Positions 1-11,839 of a stretch of 64,000 nucleotides of DNA are shown piece by piece. Numbering within the stretch: position 1 is the first letter of the stretch; each line of letters opens with the position of its first letter. The notes beneath the pieces were generated by a model that made no database searches, was not told the origin of the DNA, and worked only from the letters and a program-made list of their open reading frames with translations. Source of the DNA: Cycas panzhihuaensis. Lineage: Eukaryota; Cycadophyta. The position numbers were made by a program, and so were the translations under genes. The DNA lies in contig CM041465.1 in NCBI GenBank assembly GCA_023213395.1, positions 135,353,741 to 135,417,740 on the forward strand, read 5' to 3'.

Positions 1-269
1 CTAGAGACAAGTTATGTTTACACTAAATCTACTAAATTGAAGTTAAAATACTAGAAAAAATGCATTGTAGCAAATCCATTAATTATTTTAAACTGTAAGG
101 GAGGCTTTACTTATGCATGTGTAGGAATATCCATTAATAATATGACCACACATTTGTTTAATCTATTCTAATTTATTAGATTAGGTTACCTTCTTATATA
201 AGCTCTATGTATCATCATAGTAGATGCCTTAAGACATCTACTTCACTATAGGATTAATTAGGGTCACCA

Positions 270-1430
270 AAAGGATCTACTATTGAAGGCCATATAAAGG
301 AAATTAGTCAATGGCCATTTTGCTAATGATTCATTTCTTATTATCTAAGAAGAGGCTAAATACATAGACTAGGGCCTTAAGGTAGTGAAGACATTTTATC
401 TAGTGTTGAACTCAAAAATCTAATGGAGGAAAAGAGCTCGTTACTTGCCATCACCCAAAGATAGGCCTAATTAGATTTTCCCTAATGAATGGAATTAGAT
501 TAATCTTAGAGAGATATTCAAGTTTTTAAACATCCCATTTGGCTTCCAAACCTTATTAGTAGATGTATGGAATAATGCTATTAATAGAATGGAGGAAAAA
601 CTTATCACTTGCTCCTCCAAATAGATATCCCTGATTGGCATATACTAAGCTTGTCAAAAGGTTCTTATAGCCATCCATGTCTATTACTCCTTATGCTAGG
701 CTACCTCTAATATTATTTATGATAAGCTTATGTGCCTTCTAAAAATTTATTTTTGGTCTTCTAAGGAAGATAAAAAGGAATTCAATTCAATCAAGTGGTC
801 AAGCTATAAAGGTGAATTCTTTATGCCAAATAACTTATTAGAGCTAAAGAAGGCTAGGAGGCTTAGAAATTCCTTATCATATCTAATATAACCAAAGAAC
901 ACTGATTTGGTCATAAAGTTTTTATCCTCTCACCATATATAACCCTAATTTCCCTAGCTCATATTAAGATGGTTGGTTTGCTTATCTTCCAAACCATTTG
1001 GGAAGCATAGAAAGCCTATGAAAAATGGTTGGTTTGATAAGGAGAGGAGGTAAGGGGATATCTTTTAGGGAGTATCCAATATGGTTATGGACTATTATTA
1101 TTAAAGATGTCATGTATCTTGGATAGATTCCTTAGTTAGAAGCTAAGAAATTGAATAAAAAAAGGCCTTTCTACCATTGGGTAGACATTTGATCCTAACA
1201 TGGGATGATGGAAACCATGGACAAACATCAAATAAGAATTTTATCTTAAGGTTTCAAATACATTTATCATTGAGGAATTTTGGAACTATTGCTTAGCTAC
1301 ATAAATACATAATTTAATCGCTTATGGTAAAAGAAAATGATGGGAAGACTAGGCATGGTACTATTCTAAATCATTTACCATATTTCCCTCATGACACATC
1401 TATAAATTGCTTGTCTAAGATAACTTAATA
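270..1430 (+). pseudogene. LINE (non-LTR retrotransposon) reverse-transcriptase fragment, dead
   Basis: Conceptual translation across frames gives the second half of a plant LINE ORF2. In order: a HFANDSFLI stretch (RT motif FADD, first Asp changed to Asn), IFKFLNIPFGFQ, VWNNAINRMEEKL, the SLIG...LIAIHVYYS segment, and FWSSKEDKKEFNSIKW. This order and spacing are those of the RT palm/thumb and connection region of L1-like plant LINEs. The enzyme would have copied its own RNA at a nicked target site. Several stops are TAG where family members have CAG or TGG, so decay looks like deamination. The 5' end, the endonuclease domain and a poly(A) tail are not visible, so both ends are approximate. 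The family call rests on motif order only; I ran no search. Confidence 0.62.
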
Positions 1431-1565
1431 AGTGATATTTTAATTATGTCTATCTACTTTTTTATATTATTTTGTTGTCAATTAAAGAAAATTTATAGAA
1501 TGAGTTAGGATTACATTAATATTTTAACATTTGATTAAAGTGAACTCAAAGATCCATGTGTATGC

Positions 1566-1745
1566 GTGCATGTACACATGCACACACATACACACATACA
1601 CATACACACACATCTCTCTGTCTCTCTCTATCTCTCTCTGTCTGTCTCTGTCTGTCTATCTCTATCTCTCTCTGTCTCTATCTCTCTCTGTCTGTCTGTC
1701 TCTGTCTCTGTCTCTATCTCTCTCTATATATATATAGAGAGAGAG
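1566..1745. repeat. Compound microsatellite (CA/TCTC/TGTC/TA)
   Basis: A run of CA-type repeats passes into TCTC and TGTC tracts and then a short TA/GA tract. Open frames across it encode only Ser/Leu/Val or His/Thr repeats and are not genes. Confidence 0.9.
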
Positions 1746-4258
1746 ATCTATGTATGTATAGGAGCCTTTATAAATGATATATCTTTTATTTATTTTGATT
1801 GTGGATTGATTCCTAATTTTAACACTTTGTTGAGTTCTAATTATCACATTTATTCCTATATTTTCTACTTAGTCATTTATGCTTGATATATCTTAATGTT
1901 GTTATCATTTGTAGAATAATTCATCTGAGGTGAATATTGTATACTTGTTTATTATTATTTCTATTAATTATTTATAGGCACATTTTATTATTATCAGAGC
2001 AAAGTTCATTCCCTTTATTAGTCATAGTTATTATTGTTCCTTGTCTCTTTAAAATTTAGTTTGCTAATACTTCTCATTTATATACAGTAAAATTTGGAGC
2101 ACAATTATGCTAGTTCCATCCATTGCTTATATTTAGTTCTTATCATATTACTCTATAGATCATTATTATGTTATTTTCTAAGCTTTTTGTACTATGATAT
2201 TAGTTAGAATTTTATGGGGATCAATGAGATACATCATTCATACAAATGGAGGTTTATAAACTTAATTATAATTACCACTAATAGATAGCATGGATATGGC
2301 TTGGGTATTTCATATAAATCTCACTACATATTTTAATTATTTATCTTAATCAAAACCTAATTTGATTAGATTAAGAGATTAGTGATGGGGTTAAGTACAT
2401 GATTATCACTGAATGTCACTTCAAAGTATTTAATATGGGTATAGGTAGATGACATGTTTACAAATAAATATAATCCTATTATAACATAATGTAGATAAGT
2501 CTAAATATCATTTAGTAGAAATAAATATGGTTTGAATATCCTTCCATGGACTTTTAAGAGTATCAAGTCTTCATTTCAAACTAGCTAGCATATTTCTCAT
2601 GGGATCTCAATCCATTGCCATAACAAAGGGATATGTAAAGGCTACTGTGATGAAGGGACACATCAAGGTAGAGAAGCATAAAATTAGTTTGTCGTGTGGT
2701 GTCTCAATAAAATATTGGAGCACAACTAGGAGATTATCCAAGAGCATAACTATGGTTAGAGAATATCTTCTTATTAGGGTGTAATTACGAGGTTTCTTGT
2801 AGATTTCCAAGGGCATCATTAGGGCCATTGAATGAGGTATATGGCTTATTACATTTATTAATTATATTAATAGACCAAAAAAAGGCACTCTAACTTTAAT
2901 ATTTAATGAGTCGACTTTAAAACTTTATGTTTGCATAGGAGAAGAAGTTGGTCTTTGATAACAACTAGGAGCAAGGGTGGATAAAATATATCATTGATTT
3001 TTTAACTTAACAAATTTGCTTAAGGTAAAGCAAGATCAACTTTGAAGGGAGTGAGGAACATATGTTTGCATATCTTTATAACCTATATTTATAGGAAGAG
3101 ATAAAATCTCTTTTTACAAAATTAGTTTAAGAGATTAATGATTGTATGATATGACATATTGCCTTTTATTAATAATATTAATCCCTTATTACTGATCAAG
3201 TTATAGAAGGAAACTCTTAACTAAATAAGAAAATTTAAATCTTTTCATCTTATTGGCTAATGGTGCTTTGATCAAAGGTGGTGACGTCAAGAATTTCCAT
3301 AATTAAGATTTAGACACAAGCTATCCAAAAGCATAGAAGATTTGGCAATGATTATGGGTTTTTACAAAGAAGGATAAAGTGTTAGAACTTCATTATATTC
3401 GAATAATATTTAATTAATATAATGATTAATGATTGGTTAATGTAAAGGTTCTTACACATGATCCCATTGGTACATATTTAATGCAATATCATTAGTTGAT
3501 AAGGAGGTGATGTAAGTATTAAGGGCATATACATCGAAAGACAAATTAGATTACTTAGCCTCCTTTTGATACTAGATGACTTATCATGATTTAATATATA
3601 ATCTTATATATGATTTAGAGGTTATTTTTCCTATTTATAGGCTTTCCATATTAAATATTATGTCCCATTTATGGTTGCTTGAATGACTCTTCGATTACCT
3701 TTATTATCCTTTATATTATTGAATGTTCATATGAATTATTAATATTTCTATATATTTGATGATTACATTCATGGTTATATACCTATATACACATTTCTAA
3801 TATGGTGGTAGTGCTACACATAAGATGATTTCATAAATTTTAACATGGAATTAGAGTTATAGGTGAAGAAATCTTAAGGGGACTTATGAAGTGTTAGAGT
3901 AGAGCTAGTATGAGACAAAATAGATTGAAATAGGATATTGAAGACCACACATATATGATAATAATCCTTGCTATTTAAAGATAATTTATGTATTCATTAT
4001 GTAAGTTGTTGAAGATCTAGTACAATCTAGTTTGGAGAGCTAGTTAGGAGAATGATTTGATGAGCTGTGAGCCAATATGTTGATGTGATATAGTTGTATA
4101 TTAGGGGTATGATCATAGATGAGACTAAAGATAATGGTAAGAATTTATTTGTTAATTTTTATAAATATATTTTATGTGTGTAGTGCTTATGTTCATGAGC
4201 ATATAGGTATTTAAAGAGTCCACATAAAGTTAATGGAGGAGAAGGATTTTGTTTGTTC
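1746..4258. other. AT-rich stretch without recognisable genes
   Basis: Only short chance reading frames occur. I see no domain, no terminal-repeat pair and no tRNA. It is probably very old repeat DNA. Confidence 0.6.
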
Positions 4259-4263
4259 CATTC

Positions 4264-4596
4264 TGTTAGTATGGTAGTTAATGCTAATCCACCTATGTTA
4301 ATGTTAAATGTGGATTAGTTATTGTTTAACAAAAGGGTACAAGTTTATGAAGGGACACAAGCTTTAAGGTTGACACCACTTAGGGGATTAAAAATATCCC
4401 AGATTCCATTATATATTCATCCAATCATGAATCAATATAATCTAATGATCTGTTGTGGTGGGATTTTTACCCAAAAGGGTTTTTCTATAGTATATCTAGT
4501 GCACTATATTTCTTGTGCTCTTTATTGTGCTTACTATGAATGATTAAGATCCTATAGTTTAGAACATATATATATGTATATATATATTTCTTCACA
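4264..4596 (+). repeat. C1 5' LTR
   Basis: It begins TGTTAGTATGG and ends TTCACA directly before the primer site. It is the partner of 14469-14796; both contain the block 'gttgacaccactt' and an AT-rich 3' end. Confidence 0.88.
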
Positions 4597-4608
4597 TGGT
4601 ATCAAAGC
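4597..4608 (+). promoter_or_regulatory. C1 primer-binding site
   Basis: TGGTATCAAAGC matches the complement of the plant initiator Met-tRNA 3' end (TGGTATCAGAGC) at 11 of 12 positions. It abuts the 5' LTR, as expected for minus-strand priming. Confidence 0.85.
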
Positions 4609-5870
4609 TGAATGGGATACATAGTTGAGGCATGATTAGGTAGACATGATAAGATCAAAGGTTGTTGGGTAATATTGGCAGAAATATATTTTATCTATTC
4701 TTATTCTTCTCCAATACTAAGAAGAGTGACACAATAAGTAATGGTGATCAATGAAGTGAATTTCACCTATCAATAAGGTTGTGGTACTATTCGATGTTAA
4801 AAATTAGATTTGGGCATACTTTAGACTGAATTAGGTTTATTTTAGAGCCATCCAGAGCTGGTTGGGTTTATTGGGAACTTCTTAAAGCTAGTTGAGAATA
4901 ATCTGCAAGTGATATAATAGTGTTGGGTAGCATTAGGCTTCATTTGACAATGTTGGTTATTGATTAGGAGCCATTCAATATCATTAGGTATTAAATTTAT
5001 TATTTAATATTAAATTGCAATACATCACCTATGGGTGAGATTAAATTCATGAATGATGGTTTTCTATCCATAAGAAAGTTGTTGGGTAATCTCTAAAGCT
5101 ATAGAAGATAATTTTTGCTAAATATTAAAGTTGATGATAAAGTTGGATGACTTTTATCCTCTCTGGACTACTCATTTCCTTCTTATGGAACTGTAGATAA
5201 AAGCATGAGGCTATAAATATGAATACCAACTAGTTGGTATATTTTTGAGAGCATATAGGTGAATATTATCATCTAGAAGATCATAGATGATCTACGTAGG
5301 TTGCATCTCTTCCCAAAAGGTTGACACATTTCATATGGCATTTCTTAAAGTTGTTGCTTGGGAGATGTAACTATATTGATGTTATTAAGGTTTGTTAACC
5401 TTAATTTATCATAAATATCATTTTTTGTGATTATGTTTAATTACATGTTGCTTTGGAAAATTTGCACAACATTTTGGATAACTACCAGCCTTTGAAATAT
5501 CCCTTCTGGCATTTTGTAATATTGATATTTATATTATTATCTTTTTTACACCATTACATTGCGCTTTTAATGATACACATTAGATACTTGGTTATAATTC
5601 TTTATATTAGAGCCTATTTATGATGTGTTCATCATAGATTCTGACTTATATATTATGCCTATTACTAGTGCATCATAATTCTTGTACTTGAAGTATTTTT
5701 TATTTGATTTTTATTTTTCTTTAGTATCTTTGGTGATCTTTAAAATAGTTGTTAAAAGTTCTTGAGACCCAATGCCTTGGCATATATGTTGGTAAATGAA
5801 GAATAAATAGTGAAGTGGTTATTTTTTCCATAAGACTATATGTCAAAATTTTAGTGAAATACAACTTGTA
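4609..5870 (+). other. C1 leader between primer site and gag, no gene seen
   Basis: About 1.26 kb of AT-rich sequence without recognisable coding content. It is long for a copia leader, so an unrecognised older insertion is possible. Confidence 0.5.
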
Positions 5871-5879
5871 CCACCTTAT

Positions 5880-6232
5880 TTCTCATAGAGAGGATGATGC
5901 CTTAGGTTATTTTTAATGAGAATAACTTTAGTGAGTGGAAGATTTAGTATTAATGGCCAATCAACTTTGGGGAATCACCAAGGATAAGCTCCTTTCCATT
6001 CTGTTAAATTCAAAAGAATAAACTCATTAAGAGGAAAATGTATTTATGGGTATTAGTCTATTGAAATTATCTCTAGCACTAGATTAGAAAGCTATAGTCC
6101 ATAACTTAGATAAACCAAATGAAATATGGATGAAGTTATATATAACACATTTAAGAAAAAGAAGATGAATCACTATATTACTTTAATGATGGAGCTTTTA
6201 AATGCTACTACAAAAGATAAAAGTAACATAAG
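5880..6232 (+). pseudogene. C1 gag, N-terminal part, split by C2
   Basis: The frame contains LDKPNEIWMKLYITHL..MMELLNA, which resembles the helical copia Gag segment where a Trp-rich start is followed by a 'W..L...Y' helix. Gag would form the virus-like particle. The frame breaks off at C2's target duplication (6228-6232) and resumes at 10802 with the downstream Gag helices. Stops and frameshifts are frequent. The call is by pattern and position. Confidence 0.5.
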
Positions 6233-6569
6233 TGTTATAGTGGGATTTTATTCACTTAGCCAACTAATATAAATAAGGTGTAATATTCTGTAAATATTCT
6301 TGATGCAATATTGTGATATAATATTTGGGTCAATGGATGTAACTTATATATTATTATTTGAGATACTTATGGATTTATAAATAAGGATCTAAGTCCATTA
6401 TAACATTAATAATAGATTTATCAAAATGTGATCATATATTTCTATGGTAGGTTTTTCTTAAAAGGGTTTCCCATGCCAAATCTATTATCTCATGTGCTTA
6501 TTTTGTTTAAGTATATTGTGTATATAAATAATCCTATTATTTTGTCTATTTATTTGGTGTTTTCTAACA
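6233..6569 (+). repeat. C2 5' LTR
   Basis: Starts TGTTATAG and ends TTTTCTAACA. It shares blocks such as 'taaggatctaagtccatt' with the 3' LTR. Confidence 0.88.
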
Positions 6570-6581
6570 TGGTATTAGAGC
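6570..6581 (+). promoter_or_regulatory. C2 primer-binding site
   Basis: TGGTATTAGAGC differs from the initiator Met-tRNA complement by one C-to-T change and directly follows the 5' LTR. Confidence 0.85.
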
Positions 6582-6844
6582 AAATGGTCATGTATAAGTA
6601 GGTGAATGTTGGGTGGATTATTCGATCATTAGTTGCTAAGTAGTATTGGTTCATGCCTTGAGGATTGACTTATTCGACAACTAAAAGAGAAGCCATATAG
6701 GTACAATAATCATGCATAAATTTTGATACCTTATATTATTTATTTTGTAGGGATTCAATGGTCTTCAAATTTATGTAGAGGAGTATATAAGGCTATCTTA
6801 TTTTATGCAGGTGTCTAGGTGTGAGGTAAACATTAGTGCTATAA

Positions 6845-7463
6845 CGAACCGTTACACCAAAACCTCGAGGTGTTAGTGAAGAGGGCCCCCCACTAAGTAG
6901 ACCATTACCTCCCCCCTAGTTTAAATGGGCTAGCCCCGCTCTCACCGACGTTCATGAGCCCCACAAGCCCCGGCTACAATGGCGTTTTGCACATTGGCGA
7001 CGTTTGGCGCGTCACCCCACCGCCCCTATAAGCGGTATTGCCCCCACGGGATTTGAACCCGGGTCTTGGATTTGATACCACTTGTTAGGATACCACTCCT
7101 TAATGATAATTACACACCAATATAATAAGCAAATAACTCCAAAAGAGCACTTGTATTGCAATACCCTTCGAGGGGGCAACCTCCCAATTACATGCAAATA
7201 ACAATGATATTTAAGATGCCATACTCTAAGGATTACATAAATATATATATGGCTCTATGCTTACTACTCAACCTCCTCCTTATGCATGTGGGATATTACA
7301 TGAATATATATAGTACTCAATGACCACTACACCACCTTCTACTTATGCATGTGGGATATTAAGAAAAGGGAAGAAGTAGAAGAAATAAAGACACAAGAGA
7401 GAGAAGAAGTACAAGATATAAGAGAATATAAGAGAAGGTAAGTTAGGGGTTGGATCCCTAATA
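6845..7463 (-). mobile_element. GC-rich LTR remnant with leader, reverse orientation
   Basis: On the minus strand, 7463 down to 7083 is an LTR of the same family as 16194-16502. Shared blocks include 'taattgggaggttg' and the end TCCTAACA. It is followed, as at 16.5 kb, by AG and then a primer site TGGTATCAAATCC. About 230 bp of GC- and CpG-rich leader continues to roughly 6845. No second LTR and no coding region are visible, so it is a truncated or very short (TRIM-like) element. The left end is judged only from the base-composition change. Confidence 0.65.
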
Positions 7464-9150
7464 GGTGCTTCGTATTTTTGAATGTGTAGCCCTTGGTCAC
7501 TCAGTTGCTAGCCATTAATATCCATTTTGAACCTGTGGAAGGTGCTAGATCTGCTTATTTAAGTTTGCCACTATGCTTATAGTGAATTGATGAAGGAGAT
7601 TATGGCAGAAGATCTCTAAGGTGAATCATAGCTAGCCACTAGTTGGGTGGAGAGATTGATAACCTAACTTTAAGAAGAGAAAATATGTGCAGTGTTGGTT
7701 AGTAAGAGAGTTAATTAATTACATAGATGTCCTATGTAGTAGCCAGAGTTATTAAATGATTGGAAACTAGAGAGACACAATTATGTTATATCTAAATTAA
7801 CTTTAAATATGTTGCAAAGAATGCAGGCATCATACACGTAGTCACGTGATTTAATTTTTAATCATCATTATAGAATTAAAGGTATTGCTTTAATGTTTAT
7901 TATTGCCTTTCATTATTTTGAAGTCTAATGACAACCTTGATCAATAAATATATTATTTTATTATATGATTTGAATCACCTATTGTTGTATATATATTCTG
8001 CATATTTTTCATCTACACATAATACATAAACAATATTTTGTTTAGTTATTAAATAACATGGATATATTTTATGGTACTCATAATTTGCATTCGTTCACCT
8101 TTGTGTGATTAAATTTAATCTCCAAAATAATATTTATTTGGCATATAGTCACTTGTCATTTAATATACAATCTATGCCTGTGTGATATTTAATCAATTGA
8201 CCTTAAGTTGAATCATATTCAACTTTGATAAATTGACTCTAAAAGTGTGTAGCCAATATATTTGTAATATCCTTGAAATCACCTTTTTTGGTATTGCCTT
8301 TTTAAGAATTAAATCAGGCATCTTTTTTTATTGTATTGTAGAATGTGTCATTTTAATAATCTTTTGATTATATAGTATTGGGTGAGACATTCATATAAAG
8401 AGGAAAGTGGCATGAATAAGGCAATAATCTTTTGATATTGAAGTGAGTAGATTGGCAATGCTATTTTGAGTATATTGTTGCATGCAAAGATGGCTCCATA
8501 GTGTATTTCTCATCAATGAAAGGGTGTGTTTTAGTGATGATACATGCATGAATAATTTGGGTGAGAAAATAGAGGTGATGGTATGCTCTTGTTACATGCA
8601 ATTACGTGTGAGAGTTCATTGGGTGAGTTGTCAACGTTAGTGGTGTTAATTTATTGATAAGAGGGTGTGATTAATGGGCAAGTTATCAACATGAGTGTAT
8701 GTTCATTGATTGATAGAAGGGGCATTATATATAGAAATACTGAGATGTAGGGTAAGAAAACAATGTTGTGTGGTATTGATCATTACATATATTATTACAA
8801 AAGTTTGATTTATTTATTACAAAGTGGTATTTTATTTGATATATATCAATGTTTTTACATAAGATATATGAGGTGAAGTAGTTCATAATTACTATTTATT
8901 AGCCTATTTATATAAATGGTTATCAGTTCTTAGTGGACCATTATACTTTGGGTGGTTGAACAAATAGTTTATGGGGCATATAGCCTATTGGATACTAGTT
9001 CAATATTTATGTATATTTAAATAAGCATGTTATAGATTCGATAGTGTGTTTGTAATTAAAAAATGAAGTGATAATAGAAAGGTTTATGACAAGAATGACT
9101 TAAATTTAATTCTACCTTGATCATGGTATAAAACGAGAGTTGTTTGTCCT
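7464..9150 (+). other. C2 interior without recognisable coding
   Basis: About 1.7 kb of AT-rich sequence where gag and protease would be expected. No motif survives that I can recognise. Confidence 0.5.
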
Positions 9151-9179
9151 ATGTACCCCATATAAGATTATGTTGTAGA

Positions 9180-10400
9180 TGAAGAATGGTACCATGATGT
9201 AGATGTGGAGGTGTTTGGTGCATGGTAAAGATTTTTCCTCCTATGTTTTCTGGCATAAGTTATTATGATAATAGTTTAATGGGATGCCTCTTAAGGCTAT
9301 TCATGGAATAACCCTTGAGTTATGTTAGATCGATTATAAACCTTCCATTAGTTGTTTGGTGCATCAATTACATACATCTTAGATGGAGATTGTAGTGACA
9401 GGATCACAAGAGTTTGAAGTGTATTTAAATATTATTTAAAACAAAGCTTATAAATTGTGTGATCTGTATGGGGAAGAGTATTGTGATTAGTCTATATGTC
9501 AATTTAGATGAGCTAATAACATTTTATGCTAAAGTGTCATATGAAAATAAGTTTTATCCTTTATTTCTTCCCTTTTTAAGCCGTGGTTTTGCAGGTGTAG
9601 AGGTTTGTGTGCTTAGTATTATGTTTGAGATAGAAGTAGGACCTAGTGGGCATCATGATGAGGAGCCGTTATATGAAGAGGAATTGATTATAACCCTGTG
9701 TTCCATTATGGGCTTGGAGGACCATTGAGGACTCTAATGTGATAGTTGAAGACATAGAGGATGATTAAAGAATAAGGATCAACATGCTAATTAAACTAAT
9801 GATAGACGCTAATGATTCCAATGAGAGGAGATTCACAATAGAGAGCTACAATAGAGGAGCATATGGGATTTGGTTCCCTTACCTCCCTCGAAAGAACCTG
9901 GTTGGTTGCAAGTTGGAAAACTTAATGTATAGGATTTTAAACAGAAAGAAGGAATAAGTTATGAGGAGACATTAGTACGAGTATTTATGTTATTTATAGT
10001 CAGATTAATCCTTTGGTAGCTACATATAGTTGGGAGTTATATCAAATGAATGACTAGGTAGCATTCCTTAATAGAGATGTAAAGAGGAGATCTATGTGGC
10101 TCAAGTGGCTCAACCTCTTAATTTAGTTAAGTAAAAAAGTTGAGTCTAAAGGACTAAGTATTAGTATAGAGGGGTTGTATTATTACAAGGATTATTGGAG
10201 TGGCTTCTAAAGAATCATGTGTATAGGAGGCATAACATCATTATATCTAAGAGCATATCAGGTCACAGAAGATATAGGTTGAGTTTTATCTAAGTGAAGA
10301 TCACCTTAAGGATGTGTTTAGTAAGCTCTTACTGAAGATCACTTCATCAAAGTTTATATAAATTTAGGATTTAACAAGGTAATCCTTGAGGGGGATCTAT
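9180..10400 (+). pseudogene. C2 pol remnant (integrase tail, RT, RNase H end)
   Basis: Scattered frames match copia Pol in order. They are the integrase C-terminal block with KDF.. and MPLKAIHGIT, then PYGEE-like and VNLDEL (about 9.2-9.5 kb), then an RT start with a Gly-Tyr-Glu-Glu-like 'YEETL' and 'WELYQM' (about 9.9-10.05 kb), and finally an RNase H tail resembling 'SEDHLKDVF.K.L.K' (about 10.3 kb). A large part of RT is missing. Many stops are TAG/TAA. It is non-functional. Confidence 0.65.
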
Positions 10401-10460
10401 TAACAGGGATAAAGAGATAAACCAATCCCTAGGAAGACTTCAAGACCCCATATTTACATT

Positions 10461-10469
10461 AAGAAGGGA
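10461..10469 (+). promoter_or_regulatory. C2 polypurine tract
   Basis: AAGAAGGGA immediately before the 3' LTR, the expected plus-strand primer. Confidence 0.75.
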
Positions 10470-10796
10470 TGTTAGAGTGGCATGTTATCTACTTAGCTAA
10501 CTAATGTAAATGAGGTGTGATATTGTACAAATATTCTTAATATAATATTATGATATAATATTTAGGCTAATAGATGTAACTCATATGAGGAACTTATAGA
10601 TCTATAAATAAGGATCTAAGTCCATTATAACATTAATAATGGATTTAACAAAATGTGACAATATATTTTTGTAGTAGGTTTTTTCTGAAAAGGTTTCCCA
10701 TACCAAATCTATTATCCTGTGTGCTTATTCTATTTGAGTCTATTATGTACATAAATAATCTTATCATTTTGTCTATTTATTTGGTGTTTTCTAATA
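10470..10796 (+). repeat. C2 3' LTR
   Basis: Begins TGTTAGAG and ends TTTTCTAATA, followed by the target duplication ATAAG. Partner of 6233-6569. Confidence 0.88.
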
Positions 10797-10801
10797 ATAA
10801 G

Positions 10802-11280
10802 TACCTATTTAAATATAATTTGAGAAACAAGATAGAAGAGATTAAGTCAAACTCACTTGATGATAAGCTATTATTTACATTAGTTGTGTCAAAACTATCA
10901 ACTACCTTTAGAACCTTTTAGACCATTTATACGAAAGATGAGGTAATAAAAGGTGAGTTATTGGAGAAGATTAAAGGTCTCATTCTAGTTGAGGATGCTA
11001 AGTTGAAGCACCATATCTTGCTTAGAGGTTTGAATTAAATTCAAACCCTAGTCATAAAGGCACATAGGAGAGATATTGTTTAAGAAGTAAAGTTTGCATA
11101 AAAATTAGGAGAAAAACTTAGTAGAAGAAGAAGTTTATTGGTAAATATACTTATGGCAAGAAGGATGGTCATAAAGAGAAGAACTATTCGTTCAAATAAT
11201 AGGACATATATAAAGAAAGTAAGGATGAGAAAGGAAAGGGTATTGTAACTTTTTATATTAGGGTATCAACTTTATTAGTT
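10802..11280 (+). pseudogene. C1 gag, C-terminal part with ruined zinc knuckle
   Basis: The frame continues C1 Gag after C2. Residues IEEIKSNSLDDKLLFTLVV and VIKGELLEKIKGLILVEDAK match the 'LL.SLP.SY..F...LT..EL...LL.EE' helices of copia Gag. At about 11136-11195 the zinc knuckle is recognisable (TYGKKDGHKEKNYSFK), but two Cys positions are Tyr, consistent with TGT-to-TAT changes, so it could not bind zinc or RNA. Confidence 0.7.
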
Positions 11281-11289
11281 AAGCCAAAT

Positions 11290-11815
11290 TAGATAGACTA
11301 CTAGATTCTAGATTTATAAGTATAAAAATACATTTCATTTCAGAAGTAAAACTTTGATTCATGGAATGCTAGTATACGTGAAGCTAAAATCATTCTTAGA
11401 GATGAGAGTGCATTACTTGTTGAAGGTGCTAGCTCTATTTTACTTGTGGGAGGAAAGTTTAAGGGTGTGTACTATGTATCTAAGATAAAGATAAACCTTC
11501 TATCAGCTGAAGAAATCTATAAATAAGGTATGAAGACTAAGATTTACAAAGAAAGATGATTGATTAAGGACTTGAAACATGATTTCTTTATCATTGCTAC
11601 CGAAAAAGTGAGGAATAATTTTTGGGTATTTGAGAAATTTCAATCCCAAAATCAATGCTATGCCTTTATTAATGGCATTGATGACTTGAGTAAACTTTGG
11701 CATGAATGCATTGGGTACCTTAATTACAAAATCATAACACTTATGAATAGATTGAAGATAGTAAAAGGTTTTTACTATGTGTCATGTTTAGAAGGTGTAT
11801 ATAAGGATGTATGAA
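11290..11815 (+). pseudogene. C1 protease and pre-integrase region
   Basis: The stretch resembling the copia protease core (KIILRDES..LVEGASS) is followed by VYYVSKIKINLLSAEEI. Then comes the pre-integrase domain with LWHECIGYLNYKIITLMN and IVKGFYY. This corresponds to the HHCC region at the integrase N-terminus. The final Cys pair is damaged and the frame ends in a stop at 11813. Comparison is with the standard copia Pol order. Confidence 0.72.
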
Positions 11816-11839
11816 AAAAAAGCATCATTACTATCTTTT

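Larger units (their letters stand above)
6233..10796 (+). mobile_element. Ty1/copia LTR retrotransposon C2, nested in C1 gag
   Basis: LTRs of 337 bp (6233-6569) and 327 bp (10470-10796) share their whole sequence. The flanking duplication ATAAG is perfect (6228-6232 and 10797-10801). A primer site and a purine tract sit at the expected places. Inside, only the integrase C-terminal region and RT/RNase H scraps are recognisable (about 9.2-10.4 kb). The gag region is not seen, and a reverse-oriented LTR remnant lies at 6845-7463. The 3' LTR ends TA instead of CA, a C-to-T change. Confidence 0.9.

Noticed and set aside
1531-1886. Several open frames rich in Ser/Leu or His/Thr
   Set aside because: They are translations of a compound microsatellite.
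7029-7068. Possible tRNA gene on the minus strand (GGTTCAAATCC)
   Set aside because: Only a B-box arm is present. No anticodon arm, D arm or acceptor stem fits; it is kept as a finding about the element leader.
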